Positions 51,862 to 54,006 of a stretch of 54,006 nucleotides of DNA are shown one piece after another. The translations under genes and the position numbers were made by a program. The notes beneath the pieces are model-generated. The model was not told the origin of the DNA. It did no database searches and worked only from the letters and a program-made list of their open reading frames with translations. Origin of the DNA: an uncultured Clostridia bacterium (GTDB lineage: Bacteria; Bacillota; Clostridia; Christensenellales; Borkfalkiaceae); contig CAKNLK010000016.1 in assembly GCA_930989535.1 (NCBI GenBank), forward strand, positions 1 through 54,006, in the 5' to 3' direction. The first letter of the stretch is position 1. Each line of letters opens with the position of its first letter.

Positions 51862-52809
51862 CTACTCGACGGGCAGGATATTCGCGATTTTTCCGTTCTG
51901 CAGGGGCGTTTCGTAAAATTTGACGTCGAACGCGTTTTCCGCCCGGCGGTAGATGAGCCCCGCGGCGTTTTTCTGCCCGTGCACGAGGTAGAAAATTTCT
52001 TTGGGCAGGTACACGCCGCAAAAATCGCCGAGGTATTCGCGCAGCAAATCCTTTTTTTCCGCGAGCGCGGGGGAAAGGTAGGGCGATGTATCGCCGCCCG
52101 CCGCAATTTCCTGGAAGAGCGCAAAGGGCAGCAGCTTTTCGTGCAGCGCTTCGGGAGAAAATCCCTCGCGCGGGCGCACGGTACAGCTCTCTTCGGCGAG
52201 AACGCCGCTCTCCGCGCGGTAGGTGCGTTCCGCCGTGTGCCCGGCGATGTCCTCGAAGGCGAAGGTCACGCGCAGTTTTTCCCCGCATTCAAACCCCGTC
52301 ACCGCGTCGCGGAATACCTCGCGCGGCTCGGCGCTGTACAGGCACAGCGTCCGCTTTTTGCCGCGCAGGCACTCGGCGGAATAGAAGGTCTCGCCGCCGA
52401 TGTTCTGTTCGCCGAGCAGGTACTCGTCCGCTTCGGGCAGCCCGAACAGCCCGAATCCGCCTTTACATTCGAGGGAGAGCTGCGTCTTCCCCTCCGAAAA
52501 TACGGTGAGGAGCGCGTCGCCCAGCCGTTCCTGCGCGCGCACGCGCAGGGAGGTGTCGCGCGGGGCAAAGCGAACGAACAAATCCGCGCCGCAGCCGTAG
52601 CGGTACACGTCGGCGCAGGCGGGCGGCCCGGCGAAAAAGCCGTCGCCGATGCAGAAGGCGAGGGGCATCAGGTCGCCGTCCTCCGGCAGAAATTCCGCCA
52701 GAACGGCGTCGCCGATGTCGGCAAATTTTTCCGCCTCGCCGACGGCGCCGACGAGCGCGCCGCCCAACCGAAGCATACACGGCTTTTCCGCCGAAAAATG
52801 GATGCGCAT
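51862..52809 (-). CDS. conserved-looking protein of unknown function
   Basis: A 315-residue protein with a perfect AAGGAGGT ribosome site. I do not recognise it. It has no signal peptide or membrane span. The first half (MRIHFSAEKPCMLRLGGALV, GEAEKFADIGDAVLAEFLP, RAQERLGDALLTVFSEGKTQ) looks all-beta. The last third (GFSPEALHEKLLPFALFQEI, LAEKKDLLREYLGDFCGVYL) is helical and ends in a small beta region. It is transcribed from a TTGACA promoter divergent from the Myb-like gene. Its function cannot be inferred. Confidence 0.75.
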   Translation of the reverse strand: MRIHFSAEKPCMLRLGGALVGAVGEAEKFADIGDAVLAEFLPEDGDLMPLAFCIGDGFFAGPPACADVYRYGCGADLFVRFAPRDTSLRVRAQERLGDALLTVFSEGKTQLSLECKGGFGLFGLPEADEYLLGEQNIGGETFYSAECLRGKKRTLCLYSAEPREVFRDAVTGFECGEKLRVTFAFEDIAGHTAERTYRAESGVLAEESCTVRPREGFSPEALHEKLLPFALFQEIAAGGDTSPYLSPALAEKKDLLREYLGDFCGVYLPKEIFYLVHGQKNAAGLIYRRAENAFDVKFYETPLQNGKIANILPVE

Positions 52810-52876
52810 GGGTTGACCTCCTTCCCGTGCGGGGCCTGCCGTGCGGGCCGCGCGGGTGCAATCTTTCTGGATATCG

Positions 52877-52904
52877 TATGTATAAAATCATAAAAGTATG
52901 TCAA
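52877..52904 (-). promoter_or_regulatory. promoter of the unknown-function gene
   Basis: Minus-strand TTGACA (52899-52904), 16-bp spacer, TACATA (52877-52882). A TATAAA on the plus strand (52881-52886) may serve the divergent gene, though its -35 is weak. Confidence 0.6.
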
Positions 52905-52942
52905 TAATGGGCGCGGAAACCAAAAAACGGAGGTGTTTTTTC

Positions 52943-53596
52943 ATGGAAAAAATCAACGGTTATTCGCGCGCGGAGGCGGAAGAGCTGGTGCGCTACATCG
53001 GCGAAGGCAGGAGGATGGGCAAAACGCTCACCTCGCTGTTCGCTTCCTACGGCAGAACGCACGGCAGGGCGGGCGGCAGCGTGCGCAACTATTATTACAA
53101 GCTGCTCAAAACGGAAAACGCCGCGCCCCTGCTCGCGGGCAAAAACCTGCGCGCCGAAGCCATCGTTCCGTTCACGGAGGGGGAAACGGAGGAGATGCTC
53201 CGAAAAATCCTGTCCGAGCGGAAAAAGGGCTGCTCGGTGCGCCGCGCCATCGCCAACGTGTGCGGCGGCGACGAAAAGAAGATGCTCCGCTACCAGAACA
53301 AGTACCGCAACATGCTCAAAAAACAGCCGGAAGCGGTGCGCGCCGCCGCCGAAAGGGCGGGCATAGCAATCGACGTTTCCGCCTCCCGCCCCGCCAAAAC
53401 CGATTTGCAGAGGCGCGTGGAGGCGGAAATCAACGCGCTGTACGACCGCCTCGCCGTGTCCTTGCGCGAGGAAAACGAGCGGCTGAAGCGGACGATTGAG
53501 CAGCTCAACGAGGAGAACGAGCTTTTGCGCCGCGCCTCGCGGGTGAAAAACGCGCTGATTGCCACCCGTTCCGCGCAGAACAAGGCGGCGAAATAG
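52943..53596 (+). CDS. putative DNA-binding protein with two Myb-like segments and a C-terminal coiled coil
   Basis: A 217-residue protein starting at ATG 52943 after GGAGGTG. Residues 1-60 (YSRAEAEELVRYIGEGRRMG, LFASYGRTHGRAGGSVRNYY) and 75-125 (FTEGETEEMLRKILSERKKG, RYQNKYRNMLKK) each look like a three-helix Myb/SANT unit with a final basic recognition helix. They recall the prespore regulator RsfA of Bacillus. Residues 160-205 are a Leu/Glu heptad coiled coil (LREENERLKRTIEQLNEENE) for dimerisation. A regulator, possibly linked to sporulation, is plausible. The family assignment is by pattern only. Confidence 0.6.
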   Translation: MEKINGYSRAEAEELVRYIGEGRRMGKTLTSLFASYGRTHGRAGGSVRNYYYKLLKTENAAPLLAGKNLRAEAIVPFTEGETEEMLRKILSERKKGCSVRRAIANVCGGDEKKMLRYQNKYRNMLKKQPEAVRAAAERAGIAIDVSASRPAKTDLQRRVEAEINALYDRLAVSLREENERLKRTIEQLNEENELLRRASRVKNALIATRSAQNKAAK

Positions 53597-53700
53597 CGGG
53601 CAAAAGTTGCCAATATCGGCGGGGCGGGATAAAAGGGCTTCGCGCGAATCATACTGTAAGCAAGGGCGGCGGCAAGCCGCCGATACGGAGGAATGACAGT

Positions 53701-53898
53701 ATGGAAAAATTTATCGCGGGGCTGGCGCTCGGCGCGGCCGTCGGCGCGCTGTGGGTTGCCAACAGCAACAAGACGCGCGCCCTCGTCAAAAAGGGGCAGG
53801 AAGAGCTGAAGGAAAAGATGGACGCGTACATCGATGAAAAACTCGCGGCCATGGAAAAGGAAGAGGAACCCGCCGCGGCAAAAAAGAAACAGGCTTAA
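53701..53898 (+). CDS. small membrane-anchored protein, YtxH-like
   Basis: A 65-residue protein: one N-terminal Gly/Ala-rich span (FIAGLALGAAVGALWVANSN), then a charged helix (LVKKGQEELKEKMDAYIDEK) and a Lys/Ala tail. This is the layout of YtxH-type general-stress proteins, though shorter. CGGAGGA fixes the start. It may share a transcript with the Myb-like gene 104 bases upstream. Confidence 0.65.
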   Translation: MEKFIAGLALGAAVGALWVANSNKTRALVKKGQEELKEKMDAYIDEKLAAMEKEEEPAAAKKKQA

Positions 53899-53954
53899 AC
53901 AAATCGGAAAGGCAGGGGCTGTGCAACAGCAGCCCCTGCCTTTCCGATTTGTTT
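53897..53954. terminator. 24-bp perfect palindromic terminator
   Basis: AAACAAATCGGAAAGGCAGG plus GGCT (53897-53920) pairs without mismatch with 53931-53954 around GTGCAACAGC. The arm shares AAGGCAGGGG with the hairpin at 50892-50937. A further small hairpin (CCACCGGC/GCCGGTGG) follows before the window ends. Confidence 0.8.
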
Positions 53955-54006
53955 ATCTAAAAAGAAATCCACCGGCTATGCCGGTGGTGGCGGGGGACAG
54001 GGAAAA

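Overview
The window looks like a chromosome segment of a Gram-positive anaerobe of the class Clostridia, probably a gut Christensenellales-like or Ruminococcaceae-like lineage. The evidence is the gene order of the ribosomal clusters, including a KOW-domain protein between map and infA, the zinc-ribbon forms of L33, L36, S14 and S4, the enlarged L17, strong AGGAGG-type ribosome binding sites, a flavo-diiron protein, CUT1 sugar transport without its own ATPase, and fairly high GC with AT-rich promoters. The class is an inference from several weak markers; I cannot name a species.

Layout. 1-3480: tRNA-Glu, then a broken PTS gene (amber stop at codon 13, and a coding fusion to the C-terminal part of an inorganic pyrophosphatase) overlapping ptsI. 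3480-21070: a glycan-use locus. It holds a six-hairpin glycosidase with a zinc-ribbon-like insert, a GH78 alpha-L-rhamnosidase, a divergent AraC regulator, and a six-gene operon (ADP-ribosylglycohydrolase-family protein, secreted GH99/71-like protein, solute-binding lipoprotein, two CUT1 permeases, and a 1051-residue surface protein with seven beta-sandwich repeats). The two secreted proteins end in the same kind of tail (Gly-Gly-Cys-Ser, membrane helix, basic residues), which may be a C-terminal sorting signal. A 12-bp box, AAAAATTTACCA, lies next to both catabolic promoters.

21000-24760: a decayed integration hot spot. It carries IS110 and integrase remnants, the 3' half of a tRNA-Leu, an intact hipBA toxin-antitoxin pair, two truncated or frameshifted genes, and a small HTH regulator. 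24764-25916: tRNA-Leu, a GNAT acetyltransferase, then a tRNA-Val/Gly/Cys transcription unit, all on the minus strand. 26000-28741: a zinc-dependent phospholipase-like protein, a small repeat protein and a flavo-diiron O2/NO reductase.

28844-49390: ribosomal protein superclusters. These are rpmG-secE-nusG-rplK-rplA, rplJL with an L10-type leader and attenuator, then the whole S10-spc-alpha series from rpsJ to rplQ, including secY, adk, map, infA and rpoA. The rpoB-rpoC and rpsL-rpsG-fusA-tuf genes that usually lie between rplL and rpsJ are absent. A small HTH gene and a structured leader ending in a terminator take their place.

49390-54006: a decayed nucleoside deoxyribosyltransferase-like remnant, a cyclophilin-like lipoprotein, a YugP-type membrane zinc protease, an unknown protein, a protein with two Myb-like segments and a coiled coil, and a small membrane-anchored protein.

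The strongest candidates for something undescribed are the glycan locus with its paired C-terminal tails, the PTS-pyrophosphatase chimera, the rpsJ leader, and the apparently leaderless regulator genes.
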